This document shows positions 48,548 through 57,087 of a DNA stretch of 64,000 nt, in pieces. The position numbers were made by a program, and so were the translations under genes. The DNA comes from JBJXGE01 sp046154185. GTDB taxonomy: Bacteria; Planctomycetota; UBA8108; UBA1146; JAJFFE01. Within the stretch, counting starts at the first letter, position 1. Each line of letters opens with the position of its first letter. Location of the stretch: the NCBI GenBank assembly GCA_046154185.1, contig JBJXGE010000032.1, positions 1 through 64,000 on the forward strand, written 5' to 3'. The notes below the pieces were generated by a model. It saw nothing but the letters and a program-made list of their open reading frames with translations. It ran no database searches and was not told the DNA's origin.

Positions 48548-49527
48548 GGATGATCGGGCTCGGTCGCATGGGCGGCAATATGGTGCGTCGCTTGATGCGC
48601 GGCTCGCACGATTGCGTGGTCTACGATTTGAGCGCGGAGCAGGTGCAGAAACTCGTCGCGGAAGGCGCAACGGGCGCAGCGTCATTCGAACAACTCGCCA
48701 GTCGCCTCGCGCGGCCGCGCGTCGTTTGGGTCATGGTGCCCGCGGGCGATGCCACCGAAAAAACCATAACGGCGATTGCACGCTGCCTCGACAGCGGCGA
48801 CATCGTGATCGACGGCGGCAACTCGTATTTCAAAGATGATGTGCGACGCGCCGCCATGCTCAAAACGACGGGCATTCACTTCGTCGACGCGGGCACGTCG
48901 GGCGGTGTTTGGGGACTCGAACGCGGCTATTGCCTCATGGTCGGCGGTGATAAATCCGCGATCAAGACGATCGAGCCGATTTTGCGAACGTTGGCGCCGG
49001 GGCGTGGCGCGATTCCGCCGACACCCGGTCGCGACGACTTGCCGCACGCTGGCACCGCCGAAGAAGGCTACCTGCACTGCGGTCCAGTCGGCGCCGGTCA
49101 TTTTGTGAAAATGATCCACAACGGGATCGAGTACGGACTCATGCAAGCGTACGCAGAAGGCTTCGATATTCTGCGCAACGCCGGGCAGCAGAGCTTGCCG
49201 GCGGACCAACGCTACGAGTTGCCGCTCGCCGAAATCGCCGAGCTTTGGCGCCGCGGCAGCGTCGTCGGTTCGTGGCTCCTCGACCTCACGGCGATGGCGT
49301 TGTGCGAAGACCCGGCGCTAAGTCATTACACGGGCTTCGTGCAGGATTCCGGCGAAGGGCGTTGGACCGTCATGGCGGCGGTCGAGGAAGCGGTGCCGGC
49401 AGATGTGTTGTCAGCCGCGCTCTACGCGCGTTTTCGCTCGCGCCAAGACCACACATTCGCGGAGAAGATTCTCAGCGCGATGCGCGAGAAGTTCGGCGGA
49501 CACGTCGAAAGAACGACCGGCAAATAG
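48538..49527 (+). CDS. gnd: 6-phosphogluconate dehydrogenase, decarboxylating, short type
   Basis: 329 aa, the short form of the family (the long form has about 470). GLGRMGGNMVRRL is the nucleotide-binding loop; GGNSYFKDD, DAGTSGGVWGLERG and GPVGAGHFVKMIHNGIEYG are the substrate and catalytic segments. It makes ribulose 5-phosphate and CO2. Short forms often prefer NAD, but the cofactor is not proved here. A strong GAGGAGG site precedes ATG 48538, inside the end of tal-pgi. Confidence 0.95.
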   Translation: MQLGMIGLGRMGGNMVRRLMRGSHDCVVYDLSAEQVQKLVAEGATGAASFEQLASRLARPRVVWVMVPAGDATEKTITAIARCLDSGDIVIDGGNSYFKDDVRRAAMLKTTGIHFVDAGTSGGVWGLERGYCLMVGGDKSAIKTIEPILRTLAPGRGAIPPTPGRDDLPHAGTAEEGYLHCGPVGAGHFVKMIHNGIEYGLMQAYAEGFDILRNAGQQSLPADQRYELPLAEIAELWRRGSVVGSWLLDLTAMALCEDPALSHYTGFVQDSGEGRWTVMAAVEEAVPADVLSAALYARFRSRQDHTFAEKILSAMREKFGGHVERTTGK

Positions 49528-49556
49528 CGCTCATACCCAGAGGAAGCGACGCTCTT

Positions 49557-51113
49557 ATGGCGACTGCGCCTGAACCTACTGAACACTCGACGCGCACGGC
49601 GCGCGTGGCGGACGCCTGCACCATGGTGATTTTCGGCGCCACCGGAGACCTCACCAAACGCAAGCTTTTGCCCGCACTTCACAATCTCTACCTTTCCGAG
49701 CTGTTGCCGCGCGACTTTGCAATAGTTGGTTTCGCCCGTGGTGAAGCAACGGACGCCGCGTTTCGTGCCGCAGTGCGCGACGACTCAGAAGTCGCCTCGA
49801 GCGGGATCGATGCCGCGGCGGCGAAGTGGTTCGAAGAGCGGATTCACTACGTCGGCGGCGGTTACGATGATCCGGCCGCGTTCAAGCGACTGCGAGCGAC
49901 GCTCGACGAAACGTCGCGCCGGCACGGCACCCGCGGCAACGCGATCTACTATCTCGCAACACCACCCGAGCTATTCAATGGCATCGTCACGCAACTCGCC
50001 GCCGAAGGACTAACGCAGGAGCAAGCGAATACGTGGCGGCGCGTCATCGTCGAGAAACCCTTCGGTCGCGACCTTGAAAGTGCGCGCCAACTCAATCAAG
50101 ACTTGCAGGCGAAAATCTCTGAGCAGCAGATCTATCGCATCGACCACTATCTCGGCAAAGAGACGGTGCAGAACATCTTGGTGTTCCGGTTCGCCAACGG
50201 CATCTTTGAGCCAATTTGGAATCGCCAGTACATCGATCACGTGCAGATTACCGTCGCCGAGTCGGTCGGCGTCGAAGAACGCGCCGGTTACTACGAAAAC
50301 GCCGGTGCGCTGCGCGACATGGTGCAGAATCACCTCTTTCAACTGCTTGCGCTCATCGCCATGGAGCCCCCGTCGTCGTTCGGCGCCGACGCCGTGCGCG
50401 ACGAAAAGACGAAAGCGTTGCGCGCGATTCAGCCGCTGACGTTGCAAGACGTGCTGAACAACACCGTGCGGGGGCAATACGGCTCCGGCCTCATCGGCGA
50501 TCGGCCGGCACCAGGCTATCGCCAAGAGAAGCGCGTGAATCCGAGTTCTAGCACCGAGACGTTCGTCGCCATGCGACTCACAATCGACAATTGGCGTTGG
50601 GCGGGCGTGCCCTTTTACTTGCGCACGGGCAAGCGCCTCGCGCAGCGCACGACGGAGATCGCGATTCAGTTCAAAGCGGCGCCGCAGGTGATGTTTCGCG
50701 GCACTGCTTCGGAGGTCACCGAGCCCAACTCGCTCGTCCTCCACCTCCAGCCGCGCGAAGGCATCTCGCTGAATTTTCAGGCGAAGCGACCGGGCGCCGT
50801 CGTTGAGACGGGCGAAGTGACGATGGACTTCGAGTACTCGAAACACTTCGGGACTCAACCGAGCACCGGGTATGAAACGTTGCTCTTCGATTGCATGTGC
50901 GGCGATCCAACTTTGTTTCAACGTGCGGATAGCGTCGAAGCCGGTTGGAAAGTTGTCATGCCGATCTTGGATTTCTGGCAGGGTGTGCCGGAGCGCGCCT
51001 TCCCGAATTACTCGGCAGGGAGCGACGGACCGAAGGCGGCCGACCTGTTGCTCGCGCGCGACGGGCGCCACTGGCATCGTCCGCGCGGCGCGAAGCAGGC
51101 GCCGCGTGCTTGA
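49557..51113 (+). CDS. zwf: Glucose-6-phosphate 1-dehydrogenase
   Basis: 518 aa from ATG 49557, with GAGGAAG about 10 bases upstream. NADP site GATGDLTKRKLLPAL near residue 24. Catalytic RIDHYLGKETVQN with the active His. Further marks: NHLFQLLALIAMEPP and PFYLRTGKRL. It oxidises glucose 6-phosphate to 6-phosphogluconolactone and commits carbon to the pathway. 29 bases separate it from gnd, and it overlaps pgl by 8. An upstream in-frame extension has no likeness to the family and is rejected. Confidence 0.97.
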   Translation: MATAPEPTEHSTRTARVADACTMVIFGATGDLTKRKLLPALHNLYLSELLPRDFAIVGFARGEATDAAFRAAVRDDSEVASSGIDAAAAKWFEERIHYVGGGYDDPAAFKRLRATLDETSRRHGTRGNAIYYLATPPELFNGIVTQLAAEGLTQEQANTWRRVIVEKPFGRDLESARQLNQDLQAKISEQQIYRIDHYLGKETVQNILVFRFANGIFEPIWNRQYIDHVQITVAESVGVEERAGYYENAGALRDMVQNHLFQLLALIAMEPPSSFGADAVRDEKTKALRAIQPLTLQDVLNNTVRGQYGSGLIGDRPAPGYRQEKRVNPSSSTETFVAMRLTIDNWRWAGVPFYLRTGKRLAQRTTEIAIQFKAAPQVMFRGTASEVTEPNSLVLHLQPREGISLNFQAKRPGAVVETGEVTMDFEYSKHFGTQPSTGYETLLFDCMCGDPTLFQRADSVEAGWKVVMPILDFWQGVPERAFPNYSAGSDGPKAADLLLARDGRHWHRPRGAKQAPRA

Positions 51114-51867
51114 ACGCCGACATGTGCTCTTCGTCGAACCGGATGCGGAACGAGTCGCGGCGCACGCGGCGCGACTCGTCGCGGAGGCGTTGAATGCAGC
51201 GGTCGCAGCGCGTGGTCGTGCGACCGTCGCGCTCGCGGGTGGCGGCACGCCGAAGGCGCTCTACCGGTTACTCGTCGCGGACACTGCGGTCGGCGGCTAC
51301 CGCCAAGCGCTGCCCTGGCCGCAACTCCACTTCTTCTTCGGCGACGAACGACCGGTGGCCCCGGAACATGCCGACAGCAACTATCGGATGGCGCGCGAGA
51401 CACTCTTCGCGTCCGGCCTCGTTGCGGACGGACAAGTGCATCGCGTCGCGGGCGAGCTCGGAAACGCACAGGAAGCCGCCGCACAATACGAGCGCGAACT
51501 CGTGCGCTACTTTGGCGTCGCACCATCCGCGTGGCCGCGCTTCGATGTCGTGCTGCTCGGTCTCGGCAGCGACGGTCACACGGCATCACTTTTTCCCGGC
51601 ACGCTCGACCAAATTCCCGCCGCCCGCTGGGTCGCGGCCCCGCACGTGGATCGGCTTGGCGCCGCTCGCATCACGTTGACACCCGGCGTGTTCAATCACG
51701 CGGCGCTCGTGATATTCCTCGTCACCGGCCGCGAAAAATCCGGCGCGCTGAGACAGTTGCTCACCGGTGACTGCGATCCCGAGCAACTCCCGAGTTCCGC
51801 GATCGCGCCCGTGGCGGGGCGCCTCGTCGTTGTCGCCGACGCCGCGGCCGCAAGCGAACTCAGCTAG
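51106..51867 (+). CDS. pgl: 6-phosphogluconolactonase
   Basis: About 253 aa. I chose GTG 51106, which overlaps the zwf stop; GTG 51124 is the other option. Seen: ALAGGGTPKALYRLL, FFGDERPVAPEHADSNYRMA and LLGLGSDGHTASLFPGT, the three core segments of the DevB/Pgl family. It opens the lactone made by Zwf. The order zwf-pgl with overlap suggests fixed protein ratios. Confidence 0.95.
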   Translation: MLERRHVLFVEPDAERVAAHAARLVAEALNAAVAARGRATVALAGGGTPKALYRLLVADTAVGGYRQALPWPQLHFFFGDERPVAPEHADSNYRMARETLFASGLVADGQVHRVAGELGNAQEAAAQYERELVRYFGVAPSAWPRFDVVLLGLGSDGHTASLFPGTLDQIPAARWVAAPHVDRLGAARITLTPGVFNHAALVIFLVTGREKSGALRQLLTGDCDPEQLPSSAIAPVAGRLVVVADAAAASELS

Positions 51868-51891
51868 CTTGGGCGGAGGAAGAGTAGTCCC

Positions 51892-54618
51892 TTGTCGTCG
51901 CAGCCGAGAAATGCCGAAGAAGTGCGACTCCGCGAAGACGCGCGGCGCATCCGCAATTGGCAGCGCTGGGGCCCGTATCTCGCCGAACGCCAATGGGGAA
52001 CGGTCCGCGAGGATTATTCCGCGAGCGGTAATTGCTGGGAGTATTTTCCACACGACCACGCGCGCAGTCGGGCGTATCGTTGGGGCGAGGACGGGCTGCT
52101 CGGTTTCACGGATCGCGAGTGCCGGTTGTGTTTCGGCGTCGCCCTGTGGAATGGTCGCGATCCAATATTGAAGGAGCGCCTCTTTGGGCTCGCCGGTCCG
52201 GAGGGCAATCACGGCGAAGACGTCAAAGAGTGCTACTACTATCTCGACTCGACGCCGACCCATTCTTACATGAAGTCGCTCTACAAGTACCCGCAGGCCG
52301 AGTTTCCGTATTTTAAACTCGTCGATGAAAATCGGCGCCGCAATAAGCGCCAGCCCGAGTACGAACTGACCGACACGGGTGTATTCGATGACAATCGTTA
52401 TTTCGATGTCGTCTGCGAGTTCGCGAAAGCCGGGCCGGATGATCTGTTGCTTCGCATCGTCGTGACCAATCACGGCGACGCGGCGGCGCGGCTTCACGTG
52501 TTGCCGCAACTCTGGTTTCGAAACACCTGGTCGTGGGGCCGCAAGGGCGAAGGATATTGGCCGCGCCCCGAACTGCGGCTCGACGCGCACGGAGTCCGGG
52601 CGCAACACGCCAGCCTGCCCGCATTTCGTTTTGTCGCCGCACCCGCTTCCGACGGGACGGCGGCCGAGTACATTTTCACGGAGAACGAAACGAATACGGA
52701 GCTCCTCTACGGCAGCGCCAATGCCCACGCCTGCGTGAAAGATGGCTTCCACGCTTATATCGTTCGCGGCCACCAACGCGCCATCGCGCGCGACGCAGGC
52801 ACCAAGATGGCGGCGCACTATCCGTTGCTGGTCGCGGCGGGCGCGACCGTCACGCTGAGCCTTCGGCTAACAGCCGAGACCGAAGTGACGAACGCGCCGT
52901 TTGACGACGAATTCGAAGCCGTGTTCGCCGCCCGCCGCGCCGAGGCCGACCAATTCTATGAGCAGCTCATCCCGAGCGAGCTGAATGCCGACGAGCGCGC
53001 CGTGTCACGGCAGGCGTATGCGGGACTCCTCTTCAGCCGCCAGTACTACCACTACTGCGTCGAGCATTGGCAGGAAGGCGACCCATCGCAGCCGGTGCCG
53101 CCGCCGGAGCGCCTAAATGTGCGCAACGCCGATTGGCGGCATCTCTACAACCGCGACGTCCTTTCGATGCCTGACAAGTGGGAGTATCCGTGGTACGCCG
53201 CGTGGGATTTGGCGTTTCACATGATCCCGTACGCGGCGGTCGATCCGCAGTTCGCCAAGCGTCAACTGCGACTCGTACTGCGCGAGTGGTACTTGCACCC
53301 GAATGGGCAAATTCCGGCGTACGAGTTCAACTTCTCCGACGTCAACCCGCCGGTGCACGCGTGGGCCGCATGGCGCGTGTACAAAATGACGGCGCCGCGC
53401 GGCGAGCGGGACATTTCTTTTCTCACGCGAATTTTTCAGAAGCTGCTCGTCAATTTCACGTGGTGGGTGAATCGCAAAGACCTGACGGGCCGACACGTGT
53501 TCTCGGGCGGCTTCCTGGGGCTCGACAATATCGGCGTCTTCGATCGCTCGCGCCCGCTTCCGACCGGCGGCTTTCTCGAGCAGGCCGACGGCACGGCGTG
53601 GATGGGATTTTATTGCGGCACGATGATGTCGATCGCGCTCGAGCTTGCGAGCGTCGACATCGCGTATGAAGACATGGCGTCGAAGTTCTTCGAACACTTC
53701 ATCGCGATCATCGATGCGATGAACACGCTCGATGGCACAGGCCTGTGGGATAACGTCGACGGCTTCTACTACGACCACTTACATGTCGGCGGTCGAGCGC
53801 AACCCCTACGCATCCGCTCGCTCGTCGGACTCTTGCCGCTCATCGCCGCGGAAGTGATCGACGAAGCGGTGCTCGAGAAGCTGCCGGGTTTTCGCAAACG
53901 GCTGCAGTGGTTTCTGCGGGAGCGCCCCGAACTGTCGCGTTATGTGCAAGCGCGCACCGTGCCCGTGGCGGACGCCGCCGAGGGCGCGACGACCGACGCG
54001 GCGACCCGCCGCTTCCTGTTAGCGATTCCATCGCGCGAGCGGTTGCAGCGCACGCTGCGCTACCTCGTCGACGAAACGGAGTTCTTGTCGCCATTCGGAA
54101 TTCGCTCGCTCTCCCGCGCGCATCGCGATCGGCCATTTCAATTTCAGGTCGGCAGTGAGATCTTGACGGTTGACTATCAACCAGGTGAATCGACGACCGA
54201 GATGTTCGGCGGCAACAGCAACTGGCGCGGGCCGATTTGGTTTCCGATCAATTACTTGCTGATCGAGGCGCTGGAGCGCTACTCCTATTTCTATGGCGAC
54301 GCGCTCACCATTGAGTGTCCGAGCGGGAGCGGCCAGCACATGAATCTCGCTGAAGTCGCCGCGGAACTGAACAGTCGGCTCGTGCGGTTGTTCCTGCCCG
54401 ATCGCAACGGCGAGCGACCGTGCCACGGTCATGACGTGCGCTATGCCCAGGATCCCGCGTGGCGTGACCTTGTCCTGTTTCATGAGTACTTTCACGGCGA
54501 CACCGGCCTCGGACTCGGCGCTTCGCATCAAACGGGTTGGACCGCGCTCGCACTGCGCTGCCTCGAGAGCCATGCGCGGAGTCGCACCGCGCAGCAGTCG
54601 ACGACGATCGACGCTTGA
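51892..54618 (+). CDS. Large GH63 / MGH1-like glycoside hydrolase (glucosidase)
   Basis: 908 aa from a TTG at 51892 with GGAGGAAGAG before it; no ATG or GTG nearby fits. It resembles the ~900-aa 'glucosidase' group with an (alpha/alpha)6-barrel: RAYRWGEDGLLGFTD, YYYLDSTPTHSYMK, PWYAAWDLAFHMIPYA, GGFLGLDNIGVFDRS, MFGGNSNWRGPIWFP, and HQTGWTALALRCL. No signal peptide, so it acts in the cytoplasm. It is the last gene of the pentose phosphate operon, 24 bases after pgl, and could free glucose from an internal alpha-glucoside. The substrate is not settled. Confidence 0.88.
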   Translation: MSSQPRNAEEVRLREDARRIRNWQRWGPYLAERQWGTVREDYSASGNCWEYFPHDHARSRAYRWGEDGLLGFTDRECRLCFGVALWNGRDPILKERLFGLAGPEGNHGEDVKECYYYLDSTPTHSYMKSLYKYPQAEFPYFKLVDENRRRNKRQPEYELTDTGVFDDNRYFDVVCEFAKAGPDDLLLRIVVTNHGDAAARLHVLPQLWFRNTWSWGRKGEGYWPRPELRLDAHGVRAQHASLPAFRFVAAPASDGTAAEYIFTENETNTELLYGSANAHACVKDGFHAYIVRGHQRAIARDAGTKMAAHYPLLVAAGATVTLSLRLTAETEVTNAPFDDEFEAVFAARRAEADQFYEQLIPSELNADERAVSRQAYAGLLFSRQYYHYCVEHWQEGDPSQPVPPPERLNVRNADWRHLYNRDVLSMPDKWEYPWYAAWDLAFHMIPYAAVDPQFAKRQLRLVLREWYLHPNGQIPAYEFNFSDVNPPVHAWAAWRVYKMTAPRGERDISFLTRIFQKLLVNFTWWVNRKDLTGRHVFSGGFLGLDNIGVFDRSRPLPTGGFLEQADGTAWMGFYCGTMMSIALELASVDIAYEDMASKFFEHFIAIIDAMNTLDGTGLWDNVDGFYYDHLHVGGRAQPLRIRSLVGLLPLIAAEVIDEAVLEKLPGFRKRLQWFLRERPELSRYVQARTVPVADAAEGATTDAATRRFLLAIPSRERLQRTLRYLVDETEFLSPFGIRSLSRAHRDRPFQFQVGSEILTVDYQPGESTTEMFGGNSNWRGPIWFPINYLLIEALERYSYFYGDALTIECPSGSGQHMNLAEVAAELNSRLVRLFLPDRNGERPCHGHDVRYAQDPAWRDLVLFHEYFHGDTGLGLGASHQTGWTALALRCLESHARSRTAQQSTTIDA

Positions 54619-54702
54619 CGTCTTTGCGAGCGCAACAAGGCTTGCGGTGTGTCTTCGAGTCGCTAATGTGACGTTGTCTTTTCTCGAAAGGACCTACGCC
54701 AC

Positions 54703-55284
54703 ATGTCGAACAAACCCAAGATCCTGGCTTTCGCCGGCAGTACTCGCAAAGAGTCCTACAACAAGAAACTGGTGCGCTTGGCGGCAGAGCTAACGCGGTC
54801 AGCCGGCGCGGAAGTGACGCTGATCGACCTGCGCGATTTCACACTCCCGGTTTTCGATGAAGATCTCGAAGCAGCGAGCGGGCTCCCGGAGGCCGCGGTC
54901 CGCCTCAAGCGACTCATGATGGAACATCACGGTTTTCTGATCGCCTGCCCCGAGTACAACAGCTCGATCACGGCCGTATTGAAAAACGCCATCGATTGGG
55001 CCTCGCGCCGCGCAAAAGACGAGGCGCCGCTCGAATGCTTTCGCGGCAAACTCGCGGCTCTTATCGCGGCGTCTCCCGGCGCACTGGGTGGTTTGCGCGG
55101 ACTCGTCACCGTGCGCTCGATCCTCGGCAATATCGGCATGCTCGTGCTTCCCGACCAAGTCGCGATCCCGGTCGCGAACGAGGCCTTCAACGCCAACGGC
55201 AGCCTCGTCGATGACAAACGCCTCCAGACCCTCAAGGCCCTGTGCGAACAAATCGTCAAACTCGCCCGCAATCTCACGGCGTAA
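54703..55284 (+). CDS. NADPH-dependent FMN reductase / quinone reductase family protein
   Basis: 193 aa. FMN phosphate-binding loop AGSTRKESYNKKL at the N-terminus; family signature CPEYNSSITAVLKNAIDW near residue 85. It belongs to the flavodoxin-like NAD(P)H:FMN or quinone reductases (ChrR/ArsH-like). It lies 84 bases after the glycosidase and may have its own promoter. A double-hairpin terminator with T8 follows downstream. Confidence 0.93.
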   Translation: MSNKPKILAFAGSTRKESYNKKLVRLAAELTRSAGAEVTLIDLRDFTLPVFDEDLEAASGLPEAAVRLKRLMMEHHGFLIACPEYNSSITAVLKNAIDWASRRAKDEAPLECFRGKLAALIAASPGALGGLRGLVTVRSILGNIGMLVLPDQVAIPVANEAFNANGSLVDDKRLQTLKALCEQIVKLARNLTA

Positions 55285-55290
55285 CCGGGG

Positions 55291-55437
55291 TGATGGTTTC
55301 TTGCATGCGGTGCGGGCGAGGTGATGGTTTTTCGCATGCGGTGCGGGCGAGGTGACGGTTTCTCGCATGCGGTGCGGGTGGGATGACGGTTTCTCGCATG
55401 CGGTGCGGGCGGGATGACGGTTTCTCGCATGCGGTGG
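55291..55437. repeat. 31-bp tandem repeat, five units
   Basis: Units begin at 55291, 55322, 55353, 55384 and 55415; the last is cut short. Each contains GCATGCGGTG, with changes mostly at the C/T positions (TGATGG or TGACGG, GGCGAGG or GGCGGGA). The units are contiguous, with no spacers. The array begins 6 bases after the FMN reductase stop and ends at a large hairpin. Confidence 0.9.
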
Positions 55438-55438
55438 A

Positions 55439-55511
55439 CCCAGGGTAGGCCGGCGGACCGGCCAACCCTGGGCTTTGGTATGTGGGCCTTGCAGGCCCAG
55501 CTGTTTTTTTT
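55439..55511 (+). terminator. Double-hairpin terminator (repeat family B, copy 1)
   Basis: Hairpin 1: CCCAGGGT-A-GGCCGG, loop CGGA, CCGGCC-A-ACCCTGGG (55439-55472), 14 pairs and one A/A mismatch. Hairpin 2: TGGGCCT, loop TGC, AGGCCCA (55483-55499), then T8 at 55504-55511. The second hairpin plus T-run is a good terminator for the plus-strand FMN reductase. A relative lies at 61797-61850. Confidence 0.7.
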
Positions 55512-55532
55512 GCGCGCGTTCGGTGGTTTTGT

Positions 55533-56423
55533 TCAACCCGCGAATGGGCGCGCGGACGGTAGAAGGCTCGCGATGGTTGTTGCGCCGATGATGATGACGC
55601 CGCCGGCGAGCGCCATGGGGCTGAGCGTTTCGCCGAGGATGAGCCAGACCCAGACTGGATTCAGCGCGGGTTCGGCGAGGAGCAAGAGCGACGTCTCGAA
55701 CGCTGACGTTTTCTTCACGCCGGCGGATACGCAGAGATAGGCGATGCCGATCTGGAAGACGCCGAGATACAAAACCAAGGACGCGTTTTTGATGTCGAAG
55801 TCCGGGAATGGCATCGCGAAGTAAAGGAGTCCCAGACACGCGAGCGCGTTACCGGCTACGACTGCGCACAACCCGGTGTCCAAGGGCTCGACCGTCGCCG
55901 ACTCGGCGCGTCGTCCCACACTCAACCATCGCAGTCCGCTCACGGTGAACGCCCACGTCACGCCGGAAAGTGTGGCGAGTAGATTCCCGGTGCCTGGATC
56001 GGGCGCCGTATCCGTCTTCGATTGCGGTGCAATGAAAAACAACGACATGCCGAGCGCGATCACTCCCATCACGATGAGATCGCGCAGGCGCAACCGTTCC
56101 CGCAACCACATCGGCCCGAGCAGTAATATGTAGAGCGGCGCCGTCGCCTGCAGAAAAATCGCGTTCGCCGACGTCGTGAGTTTCGTCGCGCTCACAAATA
56201 ACACGAGTGTCGCCGCAAACGCGACGCTGACCGCGAGCACGCCCGGCGTCCAGCCGCGCAGCGAGCGCGGTCGCAGCAAGATCAATAGGAACGCCGCAAC
56301 ACCGGAGCGAAAGCACGCGACCTGGACGCTGGTCAAGTCACACAACTTGATCGCGACGCCACCCGTCGAAAACAACACCGCCGCGGCGAGCAGTTGCCAG
56401 CGAGCAATTCGTTGCGTCGTCAT
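55533..56423 (-). CDS. EamA/DMT-family transporter
   Basis: 296 aa from ATG 56423. About ten membrane helices in two EamA repeats. First repeat: AAAVLFSTGGVAIK at the start and FLQATAPLYILLLGPMWLRERL at its end. Second repeat: LLATLSGVTWAFTVSGLRWL and LLLAEPALNPVWVWLILGE. It is likely an exporter or importer of a small metabolite; the family does not fix the substrate. An in-frame upstream extension runs over hairpin DNA and is not coding in style. Confidence 0.9.
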   Translation of the reverse strand: MTTQRIARWQLLAAAVLFSTGGVAIKLCDLTSVQVACFRSGVAAFLLILLRPRSLRGWTPGVLAVSVAFAATLVLFVSATKLTTSANAIFLQATAPLYILLLGPMWLRERLRLRDLIVMGVIALGMSLFFIAPQSKTDTAPDPGTGNLLATLSGVTWAFTVSGLRWLSVGRRAESATVEPLDTGLCAVVAGNALACLGLLYFAMPFPDFDIKNASLVLYLGVFQIGIAYLCVSAGVKKTSAFETSLLLLAEPALNPVWVWLILGETLSPMALAGGVIIIGATTIASLLPSARPFAG

Positions 56424-56492
56424 AGTGTCGCGAGCCCCGTGACAAGATAATCCGCGTTGACCCGCAAAACTCAGCACTTCCCCGCGCGAGCC

Positions 56493-56512
56493 GCTTCGGG
56501 TCCTCCCGAAGC
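56493..56512. other. Perfect 8-bp hairpin
   Basis: GCTTCGGG, loop TCCT, CCCGAAGC. It lies in the 288-bp gap between the EamA gene and the TRL genes, which holds four hairpins in a row. Confidence 0.45.
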
Positions 56513-56561
56513 CAGCGATGGAACTCCTACCACACCGCACTGTCGACCCCCACCGCCACCC

Positions 56562-56577
56562 CGCGCCCGGAGGCGCG
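56562..56577. other. CGGA-loop hairpin
   Basis: CGCGCC, loop CGGA, GGCGCG, framed by CACCC (56557-56561) and GGGTG (56586-56590), which can lengthen the stem. It shares the CGGA loop with the hairpins at 15637, 55439 and 56624. Confidence 0.45.
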
Positions 56578-56623
56578 AGCGTGCGGGGTGAGTCGATTTG
56601 GGTCTGCCCGAAGCGGCGACGGC

Positions 56624-56637
56624 TGCTGCGGACAGCA
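56624..56637. repeat. CGGA-loop hairpin, copy 2
   Basis: TGCTG, loop CGGA, CAGCA. The stretch GCTGCGGACAGCAC is the same as at 15637-15652, and both copies are followed by a pyrimidine-rich gap, an A-run and a long perfect hairpin. Confidence 0.6.
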
Positions 56638-56642
56638 CCCCC

Positions 56643-56679
56643 AAAAATACAGGATCCAGGGTGGGTACACCCTGGATCC
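56643..56679 (-). terminator. Intrinsic terminator after the TRL operon (minus strand)
   Basis: A perfect 12-bp stem (56652-56663 with 56668-56679, 4-base loop). On the minus strand it is followed by TGTATTTTT. It lies 33 bases after the stop of the second TRL gene, where a terminator is expected. Confidence 0.7.
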
Positions 56680-56711
56680 CGCATCGCAGATTCGCTCGTC
56701 GCAATCCGCGT

Positions 56712-57077
56712 TTAGTCGCCGTAGACGATCGTCGTGAACTCGCCGTAGATTCCTAGGATTTGCATCATTCGGTAGTCAGCGTGCTTCACGGTTTTGATGT
56801 TCCCCTGCTTCGCAGCAGCGTCGATGGATGCATCTTCCCACGCAAAGCTCCAAGAACCGAACAGCGGGATGTGCAGGTATTTCGTGGAAGCGGTGCCAGT
56901 ACGGGACCCAAGCGAAGTGTTATTAAAGTCGACCATCAAGGGCGCCTTGATGTCGGTGTACACTCCACCCATAGGTGGCCGAACCGGAACCGTGGGAAAA
57001 CTCCCGCAACCACTCAAAACACCGCAACCCACAACAAAGGCGGCGACGACGACTGCAGATTTCAGCCGTGTCAACAC
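56712..57077 (-). CDS. TRL-like lipoprotein, second of a tandem pair
   Basis: 121 aa from GTG 57077, with AAGGAGG 5 bases upstream. Lipoprotein signal with lipobox GVLSGC near residue 24. The body matches the TRL family of small exported proteins: VYTDIKAPLMVDF, SLGSRTGTAS, WEDASIDAAAKQGNIKTVKH and ILGIYGEFTTIVYGD. It is a paralog of the gene 10 bases upstream. The family's function is not known; the two are surely co-transcribed. Confidence 0.85.
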   Translation of the reverse strand: MLTRLKSAVVVAAFVVGCGVLSGCGSFPTVPVRPPMGGVYTDIKAPLMVDFNNTSLGSRTGTASTKYLHIPLFGSWSFAWEDASIDAAAKQGNIKTVKHADYRMMQILGIYGEFTTIVYGD

Positions 57078-57087
57078 TCAAGCCTCC

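Noticed and set aside
55291..55437. CRISPR array
   Set aside because: The units are contiguous with no unique spacers, and no cas gene is present.
54799..55839. 346-codon minus-strand frame with repeated peptide segments
   Set aside because: The peptide repeats come from the 31-bp tandem DNA repeat; the frame also overlaps two real genes (FMN reductase and EamA).
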